Source: Acidimicrobiales bacterium (lineage in GTDB: Bacteria > Actinomycetota > Acidimicrobiia > Acidimicrobiales > JAKAVM01). Taken from it: a stretch of 64,000 nucleotides of DNA. The position numbers were made by a program, and so were the translations under genes. The stretch spans positions 1 to 64,000 of the forward strand of contig DAIDHF010000004.1 in the NCBI GenBank assembly GCA_027452005.1, given 5' to 3'. The notes under the pieces are model-generated. The model had not been told where the DNA came from, made no database searches, and saw nothing but the letters and a program-made list of their open reading frames with translations. Positions 1 through 8,113 of this stretch are shown here, piece by piece (positions within the stretch are counted from its first letter, which is position 1; the number at the start of each line of letters is the position of its first letter).

Positions 1-696
1 ACCGTATCTGGAACCAAGGCCTGTGTGCCTTTCGGGATGGCGGCCCACTACGCCCTCGTTCCTGCCTGCGATGAGTTCGGGGGTGTTGGAATCTTTGTAG
101 TCAATCTGAGCGCTAAGGGGGTCAAGAGATACCCCCAACTCAACACCGCTGGCCAAGTGGAGGCCAAGATTGAACTCACCGGTGTCGAGGTAGATTCCAA
201 TTTCGTGCTCGGAGATCCCACCGGGGATCCAGGGCGGGGGACTGAGATAATCTCGTGGATTCAAGAGCGAGCCGTGACCGGAATCTGTATGCTCCAGGCG
301 GGGGTCACTAGTGAGGCCCTCCGGCTCACTTCTGAGTACGCCAAGACTAGAGAACAGTTTGATCGCCCAATCGGGAGCTTCCAGGCCGTGGCCCAGAGAT
401 GCGCTGATGCTTACATAGATGCCGAGGCCATTAGACTGACCGCACTTCAAGCCGCCTGGCGGATTGATGCAGGGATGGACAGCACTAAGGCGGTCTCGAT
501 AGCCAAATTCTGGGCGGCTGAGGCCGGCCAGAGAGTCCTGGCCGCCGCCCAGCATATTCACGGAGGCGTTGGGGTCGACCGAGACTACCCCCTCCACAAG
601 TACTTTCTGGCCGCAAAGGTAAATGAGCTCACCTTAGGGGGCGCTCAAGAACACCTCAGTTGTCTAGGAGACGCTTTAGCTCAGGAGCCAGTGTAG
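1..696 (+). CDS. Acyl-CoA dehydrogenase, C-terminal part (cut by window edge)
   Basis: The reading frame is open from base 1, so the GTG at 25 in the ORF track is an internal codon and the gene starts before the window. What remains is the end of the beta domain and the C-terminal helical domain of a flavin acyl-CoA dehydrogenase, with the flavin-contacting stretch YAKTREQFDRPIGSFQAVAQ and the late motif HIHGGVGVDRDYPLHKYF. That last motif is typical of the smaller subunit of mycobacterial heterotetrameric sterol dehydrogenases (ChsE1/FadE28, ChsE5/FadE27 type). It directly precedes a KstR-like regulator, which suggests a steroid-CoA substrate; this is inference. Its large-subunit partner would be expected upstream, outside the window. 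Confidence 0.85.
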   Translation, partial: TVSGTKACVPFGMAAHYALVPACDEFGGVGIFVVNLSAKGVKRYPQLNTAGQVEAKIELTGVEVDSNFVLGDPTGDPGRGTEIISWIQERAVTGICMLQAGVTSEALRLTSEYAKTREQFDRPIGSFQAVAQRCADAYIDAEAIRLTALQAAWRIDAGMDSTKAVSIAKFWAAEAGQRVLAAAQHIHGGVGVDRDYPLHKYFLAAKVNELTLGGAQEHLSCLGDALAQEPV

Positions 697-1289
697 GTTT
701 CTTGGCAACAATCCCGGTTCACGAACTTACACGCAGTCAAATTGCCCGTAGAGAGCGGGTTGTTCGTGCTGCCATGGAGCTGGCCTCAGAAGGGGGTTAT
801 GAGGTAGTCCAGATGAGAGACGTCGCTGCCAGGGCCCACGTAGCCCTTGGAACGATATATCGGTACTTTTCTTCAAAAGATCATCTCCTTGCGGCAGGTC
901 TTGTTGAATGGGTCGGAGAGCTCAATCAAAGGCTTCAGGTTAGAAAACTTCATGGCGACACGACCTTAGAAAAGCTTCTGGAAATACTTAGAGCTTCAAC
1001 CTCAAGCCTTGAAAGAGAGCCCAACATGGGTGCGGCCATGGTAACCGCAATAACCTCCCCAGATCCATCCGTGTCCCAGTGTCAGCAAGACGTCAGCGCT
1101 GCAATGATTGAGATCCTCTCTCTGGCAATTGCTCCCGATCAGGAAGACAGGAGAGACGGGATAATCTCAGTCCTTCTTCATGTATGGTTTTCGTCCCTAC
1201 TGGGCTGGGTAAATGGATGGAGGAACGTGAGTACAGTTGGGCAGGAGCTAGAAATTGCGGCAAAGTTGCTTTGTGGACAGATCCCATGA
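660..1289 (+). CDS. kstR: KstR-like TetR repressor of sterol catabolism
   Basis: TetR-family regulator with an N-terminal helix-turn-helix (about residues 25-75) and an all-alpha ligand domain. The segments LASEGGYEVVQMRDVAARA and VALGTIYRYFSSKDHLL closely match my memory of mycobacterial KstR, which represses cholesterol-catabolism genes and is released by 3-oxo-cholestenoyl-CoA-type ligands. Its place inside a block of sterol side-chain genes supports the same role. The TTG start at 660 overlaps the preceding dehydrogenase by 37 bases; a TTG at 702 just after that stop is an alternative, and neither has a convincing ribosome site. I found no clear TNNAACNNGTTNNA operator near gene starts here, so the DNA target may differ or lie upstream of the window. 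Confidence 0.8.
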   Translation: MSRRRFSSGASVGFLATIPVHELTRSQIARRERVVRAAMELASEGGYEVVQMRDVAARAHVALGTIYRYFSSKDHLLAAGLVEWVGELNQRLQVRKLHGDTTLEKLLEILRASTSSLEREPNMGAAMVTAITSPDPSVSQCQQDVSAAMIEILSLAIAPDQEDRRDGIISVLLHVWFSSLLGWVNGWRNVSTVGQELEIAAKLLCGQIP

Positions 1290-1317
1290 ATCCCAGGTTC
1301 AAGGAGTACAAGTAGCC

Positions 1318-2025
1318 ATGCCCGGACCAAGTAGTTCGCTAAGAGCCATACAAGAAGTAGGGGGGGGCTCGTCTGGAGATCGAAGAATTCCGGGAAGACG
1401 CGGTCAGGAAACCCGAGACCGTCTCTTGAACTCTACTGCCAAATTGTTGGTAAATACCTCGTGGAGAGATATAAAGATTATTGACATTGCCCGTGAGGCC
1501 AATACTTCTCCGGCTACCTTTTATCAGTACTTCGAAAATCTTGAGCAGGCAATTTTGGAACTTGCAGAAAGACTAGCCGGGGATGCCCAGCAGCTAGCCG
1601 AGTTGGTTGCTGGTCAGTGGAAAGGTGATCAGGCATGGGAAACCGCCTACCGGGTAATTCAAGGATTTATGGAGTTCTGGGAATCTAACCGACACATATT
1701 TAGGGTGGTCGACCTGGCTACCGAGGAAGGAGATCTCAGATTTCGAGGACTTAGAACCCGGGCTCTGAATGCAATTACCGTAGCCCTGTCTGCGGTTATC
1801 AATCAGGCACAAGGAGAGGCTAAGAACAAGACTGATCTTGATCCAATGGCAACTGCCGGGGTAATCGTTGCCATGATGGTAAATGTTGCCGCCCACCGGC
1901 ACGGATTTGAGTTTTGGGGGATGAAGACGGCCTCACTGGTTGACAGTCAGGCCCGGATACTTTACTGGAGTGTTACCGGGAAAACTCCTCCTCCTGGCCG
2001 CCCAGATTTGGGTGGTCAGTCCTAA
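1318..2025 (+). CDS. TetR family transcriptional regulator
   Basis: A 235-residue TetR-type regulator. The helix-turn-helix is visible as RDIKIIDIAREANTSPATFY with the usual QYFENLEQAI continuation; the rest is a helical ligand-binding domain without recognisable specificity. The ORF track starts at a TTG at 1255, but ATG 1318 is preceded by AAGGAG at about 11 bases, so the shorter form is preferred and does not overlap the KstR-like gene. Two TetR genes in a row within an acyl-CoA dehydrogenase cluster suggest the second senses another CoA ester or controls part of the same regulon. That is inference. Confidence 0.8.
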   Translation: MPGPSSSLRAIQEVGGGSSGDRRIPGRRGQETRDRLLNSTAKLLVNTSWRDIKIIDIAREANTSPATFYQYFENLEQAILELAERLAGDAQQLAELVAGQWKGDQAWETAYRVIQGFMEFWESNRHIFRVVDLATEEGDLRFRGLRTRALNAITVALSAVINQAQGEAKNKTDLDPMATAGVIVAMMVNVAAHRHGFEFWGMKTASLVDSQARILYWSVTGKTPPPGRPDLGGQS

Positions 2026-2070
2026 TATGAGCCTTGAGACCCTTGGTTTGTCTGGGAGTACCTTCTAGAC

Positions 2071-3261
2071 GTGGATCTTAGATTTTCACCGGCCGAAGAG
2101 GCTTTTCGCAGAGAACTTGTCGCCTGGCTGTCTGTAGAGGTGCCGAAGGTGGGACCACCACCAGACAAAGACGACTGGGATGGACGACGCAAATTTGATC
2201 TGGCCTGGCAGAGGCGTCTATTTGATGGCGGGTTCGCTGGAATTGACTGGCCCAAAGATGTTGGAGGCCGTGGAGCGAGTCCGGTTGAACAGATGATCTA
2301 TCTGAGCGAGTCCGAGAAAGCACACGCACCTTACGTAGGGGTGAACTTTGTCGGCCTTCTCCATGCCGGACCCACAATTGCAACTCTGGGTACCACCGAG
2401 CAAAAAAATCGCTATCTTCCAGAAATTCTCATGGGAAATGAAGTGTGGTGTCAAGGATTCTCTGAGCCTTCTGCTGGGTCGGACCTGGCCGCACTAGAGA
2501 CCAAGGCGATTCGCGACGGAGACGAGTACGTCGTGTCTGGCCAAAAGATTTGGACCTCCCATGCCCAGGTGGCCGATCTGTGTGAACTCCTGGTCAGGAC
2601 GTCAAAGGAGGGTCCAAAGCACAAAGGGATCACGTGGCTGATTATGGACATGAGGTCTCCCGGAATTGAGGTTCGTCCCCTCAAGACCATTGGTGGATCA
2701 ACTGAGTTTTCTGAAGTCTTCTTGAACGAGGTAAGAATTCCAATTGAAAACCGGGTTGGTAAAGAGAACGAGGGCTGGAAAGTAGCGATGGTTACTTTTA
2801 GCTTCGAGCGCGGCACGGCGTTTCTGTCTGACCTGATTCGCTCAAGAGAGCTACTAAAATCACTTGTCCAACTCTCATCCATTCCAGGTAAGTCTGGGAA
2901 GGCAAAATGGGAAAGTGACGCGCTCCGCCAACAGGTCGGGTTGCTAAGTGGGGAACTAGACGGATTGTGGTCTCTGACTCGACGAAACATATCCCAGGCT
3001 TCTAAAGACGGGGTCCCAGGAATAGGTGGCTCGGTTTTCAAGCTGTATTACTCGGAGCTTCGACAGCGCATAAGTGACCTGGCAATAAAGGTCTTGGGAC
3101 AAAGACTCATGTCTTATGACGGCTTTGGTGACCCCGTGGCAACTGAGCACGTTGAGGCCTATATTTACTCCATCTCCATGACTATTGCCGCAGGGACCTC
3201 TCAAGTCCAGAGGAACATAATCGCCGAGCGAATCCTAGGTCTTCCAAAGGAGTCCCTTTGA
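2071..3261 (+). CDS. Acyl-CoA dehydrogenase, large subunit type
   Basis: Full-length (396 residues) FAD-dependent acyl-CoA dehydrogenase that would introduce the alpha-beta double bond into an acyl-CoA. Visible are an N-terminal helical domain, the mid-domain motif WCQGFSEPSAGSDLAAL (about residues 127-143), the flavin-contacting stretch SGQKIWTSHAQVADLC, and the C-terminal TSQVQRNIIAERILGLP that closes over FAD. It starts with GTG 46 bases after the second TetR gene, with GGGAG upstream. The next gene encodes a shorter dehydrogenase, so the two probably form an alpha2-beta2 enzyme of the kind known for mycobacterial steroid-CoA dehydrogenases. The exact substrate is not readable from sequence. 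Confidence 0.88.
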   Translation: MDLRFSPAEEAFRRELVAWLSVEVPKVGPPPDKDDWDGRRKFDLAWQRRLFDGGFAGIDWPKDVGGRGASPVEQMIYLSESEKAHAPYVGVNFVGLLHAGPTIATLGTTEQKNRYLPEILMGNEVWCQGFSEPSAGSDLAALETKAIRDGDEYVVSGQKIWTSHAQVADLCELLVRTSKEGPKHKGITWLIMDMRSPGIEVRPLKTIGGSTEFSEVFLNEVRIPIENRVGKENEGWKVAMVTFSFERGTAFLSDLIRSRELLKSLVQLSSIPGKSGKAKWESDALRQQVGLLSGELDGLWSLTRRNISQASKDGVPGIGGSVFKLYYSELRQRISDLAIKVLGQRLMSYDGFGDPVATEHVEAYIYSISMTIAAGTSQVQRNIIAERILGLPKESL

Positions 3262-3319
3262 GATCTAATCGCCACTCCGGGGCTTTGGATGACCTACAAC
3301 TACGTACATGGGAGCCAGA

Positions 3320-4297
3320 GTGAATCTTGACCTAACACATGAGGAGATCGAGTTCTCCCAGACCGTTGAAGATATATGTAAGAGAAATTTTGCGATTGAC
3401 CAACTACGTGCCAGCAAAGGTACGATTAACAGGTTGGCCTGGAACGTCCTGGGCGACTCGGGAGTGTTTGGTTTGTGCGCCCCCGAGAGCATTTCGGGCC
3501 TTGGACTTCCAATAAGTTATGCCATCGTGGTCTGTGAGACGATGGGACGTTTTTTGGTTCCAAAGCCGGTCATTGACTCAATCTCATTGGCCCCACACGT
3601 TAGAGAAGTCCTATCGGGCGCCTGGATCTGCTCGGTCACCTCTGAAAGTGACGGCTTGGTGGTTGTCGAGCACTACTCGGACATCGACGCACTAGCGCTC
3701 TATAGATCAAAGGGGCTAGAACTAATTGATTTTGCAGATCTCGACGTAATTGGTGCTCAAATCCCACTTGATCCACTTTGCCCGGTTGGGAGGTTAGAAG
3801 ATATTCCCACGGGAAGAGTAATTTGCAAAGGCGCCGAGCTTACGGACTTTATATATCGTCACGAGATTCTACGCTCCGCTTATCTAGTCGGGATTGCAAG
3901 CCAAGTACTTGAGTTAGCAGTCCAATACGCCAAGTCTCGAAATCAGTTCTCCCGACCAATTGGCTCGTTTCAGGCCATAAAGCACCTACTTGCCGACGGA
4001 CTGGTGAGAGCCGAACTGGCCAGGGCGCAACTTTATGTCGCCGGGGTTACCTTTGACGAACCTGAGTGTGGCAATCTGGAGCGAGCAGTTTATTCGGCTA
4101 AGTTGTTGGCTACTCAGGCGGCCGTGACTAATTCTAGGACCGCCATCCAAGTTTTTGGCGGGATGGGATTTACCTGGGAGGTTGACGTTCACCTCTTTCT
4201 CAAACGGGCCCTATTGGTCTCGGGAGGTCTTGTAAGCAGTGAAGAATGTTGTGAACTTCTAGCCGGGTCATTCTACGAGGAGTCTCTAAGTGACTAG
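3320..4297 (+). CDS. Acyl-CoA dehydrogenase, small subunit type
   Basis: A 325-residue acyl-CoA dehydrogenase-like protein, shorter than the usual 380. The N-terminal helical domain and the C-terminal helical domain (YAKSRNQFSRPIGSFQAIKH; later FGGMGFTWEVDVHLFLKR) are clear, while the middle beta domain is reduced. This is typical of the beta subunit in heterotetrameric sterol dehydrogenases, where FAD sits at the interface with the large subunit. The track starts at ATG 3308, but GTG 3320 has GGGAG five bases upstream and gives the common MNLDLTHEE beginning, so it is preferred. The likely partner is the preceding gene. Confidence 0.82.
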   Translation: MNLDLTHEEIEFSQTVEDICKRNFAIDQLRASKGTINRLAWNVLGDSGVFGLCAPESISGLGLPISYAIVVCETMGRFLVPKPVIDSISLAPHVREVLSGAWICSVTSESDGLVVVEHYSDIDALALYRSKGLELIDFADLDVIGAQIPLDPLCPVGRLEDIPTGRVICKGAELTDFIYRHEILRSAYLVGIASQVLELAVQYAKSRNQFSRPIGSFQAIKHLLADGLVRAELARAQLYVAGVTFDEPECGNLERAVYSAKLLATQAAVTNSRTAIQVFGGMGFTWEVDVHLFLKRALLVSGGLVSSEECCELLAGSFYEESLSD

Positions 4298-4330
4298 AAG
4301 AGAACCTAAACCCGCAACAGGAGCAATCAG

Positions 4331-5524
4331 GTGAACTTTTCCTTTACCCAAGAACAGATCGAGCTAAAGCAGTCACTGGAAGAGTACTTTTCAAAACTAA
4401 TGACGCCCGAAATCCGCCGGGCCCTAGACGAGGAGGGCGAAGGCGGGACTACTTATAAGCGCGTGATTGGTCAGATGGGAGCTGACGGGATGCTTGGAAT
4501 TGGCTGGCCCGTCGAGTTCGGAGGAGGTGGAAAGTCTGCCCTTGATCAATTCATCTTGTTTGATGTAATCAGGAGAGCCAGGGCACCGTTTCCCTTTGTC
4601 ACGGTAAACACGGTTGGGCCGACCTTGATGAGGTTTGGTACCCGGGCTCAACAAGACGAGTTTCTCCCCAAGATTCTCTCGGGACAGGTGATCTTTGCAA
4701 TAGGTTACACCGAACCCGAAGCAGGAACCGATCTAGCCGCGCTCTCTACAAAGGCCCGTCGGGACGGGGACGTGTACGTGGTAAACGGGTCAAAGGTATT
4801 TACCTCTGGGGCCGACATGGCTGACTATATCTGGCTGGCCTGTAGGACTAACCCGCAAGGTCCAGCACATAAGGGTATCTCAATTCTAATAGTCCCAACC
4901 TCGTCTCCGGGTTTCAAGTGCACGATAATCAACACGGTTGGAGAACTAACCACGTCAGCAACCTACTATGATGACGTCCGGGTACCCGTTGAGTATCTAG
5001 TCGGCGGCGAGAACGAGGGTTGGAAGATGATAACCACCCAGCTCAACCACGAACGAGTTGGCCTTTCGGCTTGGGGGGGACTAGCTCATCGTCTCTTGAA
5101 CGATCTAATCAAGTGGGCAAAAACAACTCCGGTCAACCCGACAAACCCAGACGGACCAACCATGATCGACCAGCCCTGGGTACAGACGGAGTTGGCCAGG
5201 GCCTACGCAATACTAGAGGCTGTCAAGCTCCAGAACTGGAAGATGGCCGCAAACATGAGTTCAGGCGACCTCGCCCCGGCAGAGTCATCTGCAGTCAAGG
5301 TATTTGGCACAGAGCAACTCGTGGTAGCTTACCACGTCATGCTCGCCGTACTCGGGAACTACGGCTTTATCCGGCCGGGATCCCCCGGGAGCGTACTGGC
5401 CGGGGAGTTAGAGCGAGCAGCCCGGGGGGCCCAGATCAACACCTTTGGTGGCGGAGTAAATGAGGTTCAGCGCGAGATCGTGGCCTGGCTTGGTCTAGGG
5501 ATGTCCCGGGGAGCTAGGAGGTAG
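4331..5524 (+). CDS. fadE29: Steroid-type acyl-CoA dehydrogenase large subunit, FadE29/ChsE2-like
   Basis: A 397-residue flavin acyl-CoA dehydrogenase. Its motifs FAIGYTEPEAGTDLAALSTK, the following stretch on DYIWLACRTNP, KGISILIVPT and the end TFGGGVNEVQREIV agree closely with what I recall of mycobacterial FadE29 (ChsE2). In mycobacteria FadE28-FadE29 dehydrogenates 3-oxo-4-pregnene-20-carboxyl-CoA, the last side-chain dehydrogenation in cholesterol breakdown. GTG start with AGGAG eight bases upstream. The small partner (FadE28-like) is three genes downstream at 6563, and the matching hydratase and aldolase follow, so the role is well supported by context. Confidence 0.85.
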   Translation: MNFSFTQEQIELKQSLEEYFSKLMTPEIRRALDEEGEGGTTYKRVIGQMGADGMLGIGWPVEFGGGGKSALDQFILFDVIRRARAPFPFVTVNTVGPTLMRFGTRAQQDEFLPKILSGQVIFAIGYTEPEAGTDLAALSTKARRDGDVYVVNGSKVFTSGADMADYIWLACRTNPQGPAHKGISILIVPTSSPGFKCTIINTVGELTTSATYYDDVRVPVEYLVGGENEGWKMITTQLNHERVGLSAWGGLAHRLLNDLIKWAKTTPVNPTNPDGPTMIDQPWVQTELARAYAILEAVKLQNWKMAANMSSGDLAPAESSAVKVFGTEQLVVAYHVMLAVLGNYGFIRPGSPGSVLAGELERAARGAQINTFGGGVNEVQREIVAWLGLGMSRGARR

Positions 5525-5552
5525 TCGGTAACGTGGGAGTCGGACATATATC

Positions 5553-6110
5553 ATGACAAGCTATAACTTAGAGGAAGAACTTAGTAAGTATGTTGGCAAG
5601 TCTGCGGGGGAACCCTTTGTAGCCCTCGACGAGGTCAACTTGCCCATGATTAGGCACTGGTGTGAGGCAATGGGGGATCGCAACCCAATTTACTCAGACC
5701 CCAAGGTTGCTAGGTCGTACGGACACCCAGGGGTAGTGGCACCGCCAGCCATGCTCCAGGCCTGGGGTATGCGAGGGCTGGGTTTTGAGGACCCAGATAA
5801 AAGCTCGCTCAGGACAACCTTTGACGAATTGATGGATCTTTTGAATGAGAACGGTTACTCATCTGTCGTGGCGACTAACTGCGACCAGAGCTATGGGCGA
5901 TACCTACGCCTCGGAGACCGAGTGGTGGCCCATCCCACCATTGAGTCAATCTCCGATCTGAAAACGACCGGGTTGGGCACGGGTTACTTTGTGACCACGA
6001 CAACCCAGTACAAGACACCCGAGGGAGAGCAAATTGGATTCATGAAGTTTCGGATTCTAAAGTTCAGTCCCAAAACCACTTTCAACCACGCTTCAAATAG
6101 TACGAGTTGA
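5553..6110 (+). CDS. chsH2: MaoC-like hydratase subunit, N-terminal half of ChsH2
   Basis: A 185-residue hotdog-fold protein of the MaoC family. The stretch MIRHWCEAMGDRNPIYSD keeps the GDxNP core of the hydratase-2 motif, but the usual histidine after NP is replaced (NPIY), as expected for the non-catalytic subunit of the ChsH1-ChsH2 enoyl-CoA hydratase. Mycobacterial ChsH2 is a MaoC domain fused to a DUF35 domain; here the protein ends after the MaoC part and the DUF35 part is a separate downstream gene. With ChsH1 it would add water to the 17(20)-ene of 3-oxo-4,17-pregnadiene-20-carboxyl-CoA. Confidence 0.82.
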   Translation: MTSYNLEEELSKYVGKSAGEPFVALDEVNLPMIRHWCEAMGDRNPIYSDPKVARSYGHPGVVAPPAMLQAWGMRGLGFEDPDKSSLRTTFDELMDLLNENGYSSVVATNCDQSYGRYLRLGDRVVAHPTIESISDLKTTGLGTGYFVTTTTQYKTPEGEQIGFMKFRILKFSPKTTFNHASNSTS

Positions 6111-6132
6111 CCCCAAAAAGGAGATATAGAAA

Positions 6133-6555
6133 GTGTCACTAGCCACGTCTAGCCACAAGCCCAAACGACCCAGACCTGCCATTACCCAGGACATCGAATT
6201 CTTTTTTACAGGAGCCAAAGAGCACAAGTTGCTCATACAAAAGTGCTCAAAGTGCTCACTACTTCGCCATCCACCACTCCCGTGTTGTCCGGAGTGCAAC
6301 TCGTTTTCCTGGGAGACAATTGAATCAAAAGGGCTTGGTACGGTGTACAGTTTTGTGGTCAATCACTATCCTCAGGTTCCCGCTTTCGACTACCCGTTGG
6401 TGGTCGGGCTAATTGAACTAGACGAAGGTACACGGATCGTGTCGCAAATTGTCGACTGTGAACCCGGGGAAGTATTTGTCGGAATGGCCCTAGAGGTGAA
6501 GTTCTTAGAGTGTGACGACGAACTCACCCTGCCAGTATTTGCCCCAAGAAAGTAA
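6133..6555 (+). CDS. DUF35 zinc-ribbon/OB-fold protein, C-terminal half of ChsH2
   Basis: A 140-residue protein with a rubredoxin-like zinc ribbon (CSKC near residue 40, then CCPEC) followed by an OB-fold, the DUF35 architecture. In mycobacterial and Thermomonospora steroid degradation this domain, fused to ChsH2, binds the aldolase Ltp2 and is needed for its activity. Here it is a free-standing gene 22 bases after the MaoC half, in a different reading frame, with its own AAGGAG ribosome site before the GTG start. A single recent frameshift therefore does not explain the split. It likely pairs with the Ltp2-like protein at 8114. Confidence 0.85.
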   Translation: MSLATSSHKPKRPRPAITQDIEFFFTGAKEHKLLIQKCSKCSLLRHPPLPCCPECNSFSWETIESKGLGTVYSFVVNHYPQVPAFDYPLVVGLIELDEGTRIVSQIVDCEPGEVFVGMALEVKFLECDDELTLPVFAPRK

Positions 6556-6562
6556 CTACTGA

Positions 6563-7690
6563 GTGGACTTTACCTTTTCACCCGAACAACAAGGTGTCTT
6601 TGAGACAGCTCGGGGACTTCTTGAGGCAAAAGCTACTCCTGAGCGAGTTGCAGTAATCGAAAAGTCCTCCAGAGTATTTGACCAAGAGCTATGGAGCGAG
6701 CTGTGCAAGACGGGTTTAGTTTCCTTGACCACATCTGAGGAATTTACAGGAGCTGGACTGTCCATGGTCGAGGCCGCTACCTTGCTGGTAGAACAGGGCC
6801 GTCGAGTAGCCCAGGTTCCACTACTAGGACACCTGGTTGGATCCTGGCTACTAACCCGCTTATGTACTGCCAGTACAGGTCAGCACTACCTACCTTCTCT
6901 CGCTTCTGGAGAGTTGATCTGTTGTGTCGGACTCTCTGGGTTGAACTCAACTAGAGAGCTAGACGGACACCTGGTGTCGGGAGACCTACTTGCAGACGGA
7001 TCGTTGATACTTACCGGTACGTTGCCCTGTGTCCGGTCACTTACCTTGGCCCAGGTCCTAGTTGTGGCCTTCAAGATAAATGGCACATTAGGGGAGGGAC
7101 TGGCTGTGGTGGATCTAAATGCCCAGGGAGTGAATATTTCTAAGATAGAAACCACTGACCTCCAAGAGTGGGGTTGCCTTGTCCTTGGACAGGTCAGGGT
7201 TGATCCCAACAATGTATTGGCCCTATCAGTGGGTTCCACTTGTGAGGCCGTGGAGACCGCCTACAACGCCTACCTGGTTGGTCTGTGTGCCTTGCAATTT
7301 GGGGTCTGTGATCAGGCCGTCATCGAGGCGGCCGCCTACACCAGCCAGCGTCATCAATTTGGCAAGCCCCTTGCGAGTTTTCAAGGGGTTGCCCTTAGGG
7401 CGGCCGACTGTTTTATCGATGCCCAGGCTATTGGTACTACCATGTGGCAAAGTGCCTGGAAACTGTCGGAGGGCTTAGACTGCACGAAAGAGGTGGCCGT
7501 GGCAAAATGGTGGGCGGCAGAGGCTGGCCATCGCGTCGTTCACGGGGTACAGCACCTTCACGGGGGAATGGGGGCCGATGTTACCTACCCCATTCACCGG
7601 TATTTTCTATGGGGCAAGCAACTCGAACTAGAGATGGGAAGCGGCCCGGTGTGCCTAATTAGCCTTGGTCGAGCATTGGCGGCCAGCTAG
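6563..7690 (+). CDS. fadE28: Steroid-type acyl-CoA dehydrogenase small subunit, FadE28/ChsE1-like
   Basis: A 375-residue acyl-CoA dehydrogenase-like protein. The C-terminal domain carries RHQFGKPLASFQGVA and the run HLHGGMGADVTYPIHRYF, which is nearly the same as the motif I recall in mycobacterial FadE28 (ChsE1). That protein is the partner of FadE29 in the alpha2-beta2 dehydrogenase of the three-carbon steroid side chain. The gene starts with GTG seven bases after the DUF35 gene and ends directly against the ChsH1 gene, so it belongs to one operon. Unlike in Mycobacterium, it is placed between the DUF35 and ChsH1 genes instead of beside FadE29. Confidence 0.85.
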   Translation: MDFTFSPEQQGVFETARGLLEAKATPERVAVIEKSSRVFDQELWSELCKTGLVSLTTSEEFTGAGLSMVEAATLLVEQGRRVAQVPLLGHLVGSWLLTRLCTASTGQHYLPSLASGELICCVGLSGLNSTRELDGHLVSGDLLADGSLILTGTLPCVRSLTLAQVLVVAFKINGTLGEGLAVVDLNAQGVNISKIETTDLQEWGCLVLGQVRVDPNNVLALSVGSTCEAVETAYNAYLVGLCALQFGVCDQAVIEAAAYTSQRHQFGKPLASFQGVALRAADCFIDAQAIGTTMWQSAWKLSEGLDCTKEVAVAKWWAAEAGHRVVHGVQHLHGGMGADVTYPIHRYFLWGKQLELEMGSGPVCLISLGRALAAS

Positions 7691-8098
7691 GTGTTAGTTC
7701 AGCCCGAGTTCTCAGTCGGGGACGAGATTCCAGCCCTGACTATTCCAATAACCCGAACCTTGATTGTAGCTGGAGCCATTGCGTCAAGGGACTACCAAGA
7801 TGTCCATCACGACGCCGAGTTGGCCAAGGCCAAGGGGTCAAAGGACATCTTTATGAACATCTTGACCACCAACGGACTCGTGGGTCGGTTTGTAACCGAT
7901 TGGGCCGGGCCCCATGTCCGCCTAACGGAGATCTCGATCCGCCTGGGCGCTCCTAACTATCCAGGGGACACCATGGTCTTATCCGGAGTCGTGTCACAGA
8001 TCAGCCAAGATGGTGAGCAAGTCAAAGTCGACATTACTGGGACGAACACACTTGGAAACCATGTAACCGGGACCGTCTCATTTTCCATAAGAAAGTAA
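7691..8098 (+). CDS. chsH1: Steroid enoyl-CoA hydratase catalytic subunit ChsH1
   Basis: A 135-residue single-hotdog MaoC protein. The segments ASRDYQDVHHD, GSKDIFMNIL and VTDWAGP agree with mycobacterial ChsH1, which supplies the catalytic Asp and His (in RDYQDVHHD) of the ChsH1-ChsH2 hydratase. It would hydrate the steroid C17-C20 double bond before aldol cleavage. The GTG start follows the stop of the FadE28-like gene with no gap, pointing to translational coupling. The Ltp2-like aldolase follows after 15 bases with an AGGAG site. Confidence 0.9.
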   Translation: MLVQPEFSVGDEIPALTIPITRTLIVAGAIASRDYQDVHHDAELAKAKGSKDIFMNILTTNGLVGRFVTDWAGPHVRLTEISIRLGAPNYPGDTMVLSGVVSQISQDGEQVKVDITGTNTLGNHVTGTVSFSIRK

Positions 8099-8113
8099 CC
8101 AGGAGAAAGAAAA

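Noticed and set aside
2451-3041. 196-codon minus-strand ORF opposite the dehydrogenase at 2071
   Set aside because: Antisense shadow of a conserved coding region without recognisable motifs or a ribosome site.
5020-5463. 147-codon plus-strand ORF inside the FadE29-like gene
   Set aside because: Out-of-frame shadow of a well-supported gene; its composition is shuffled and no family pattern is visible.
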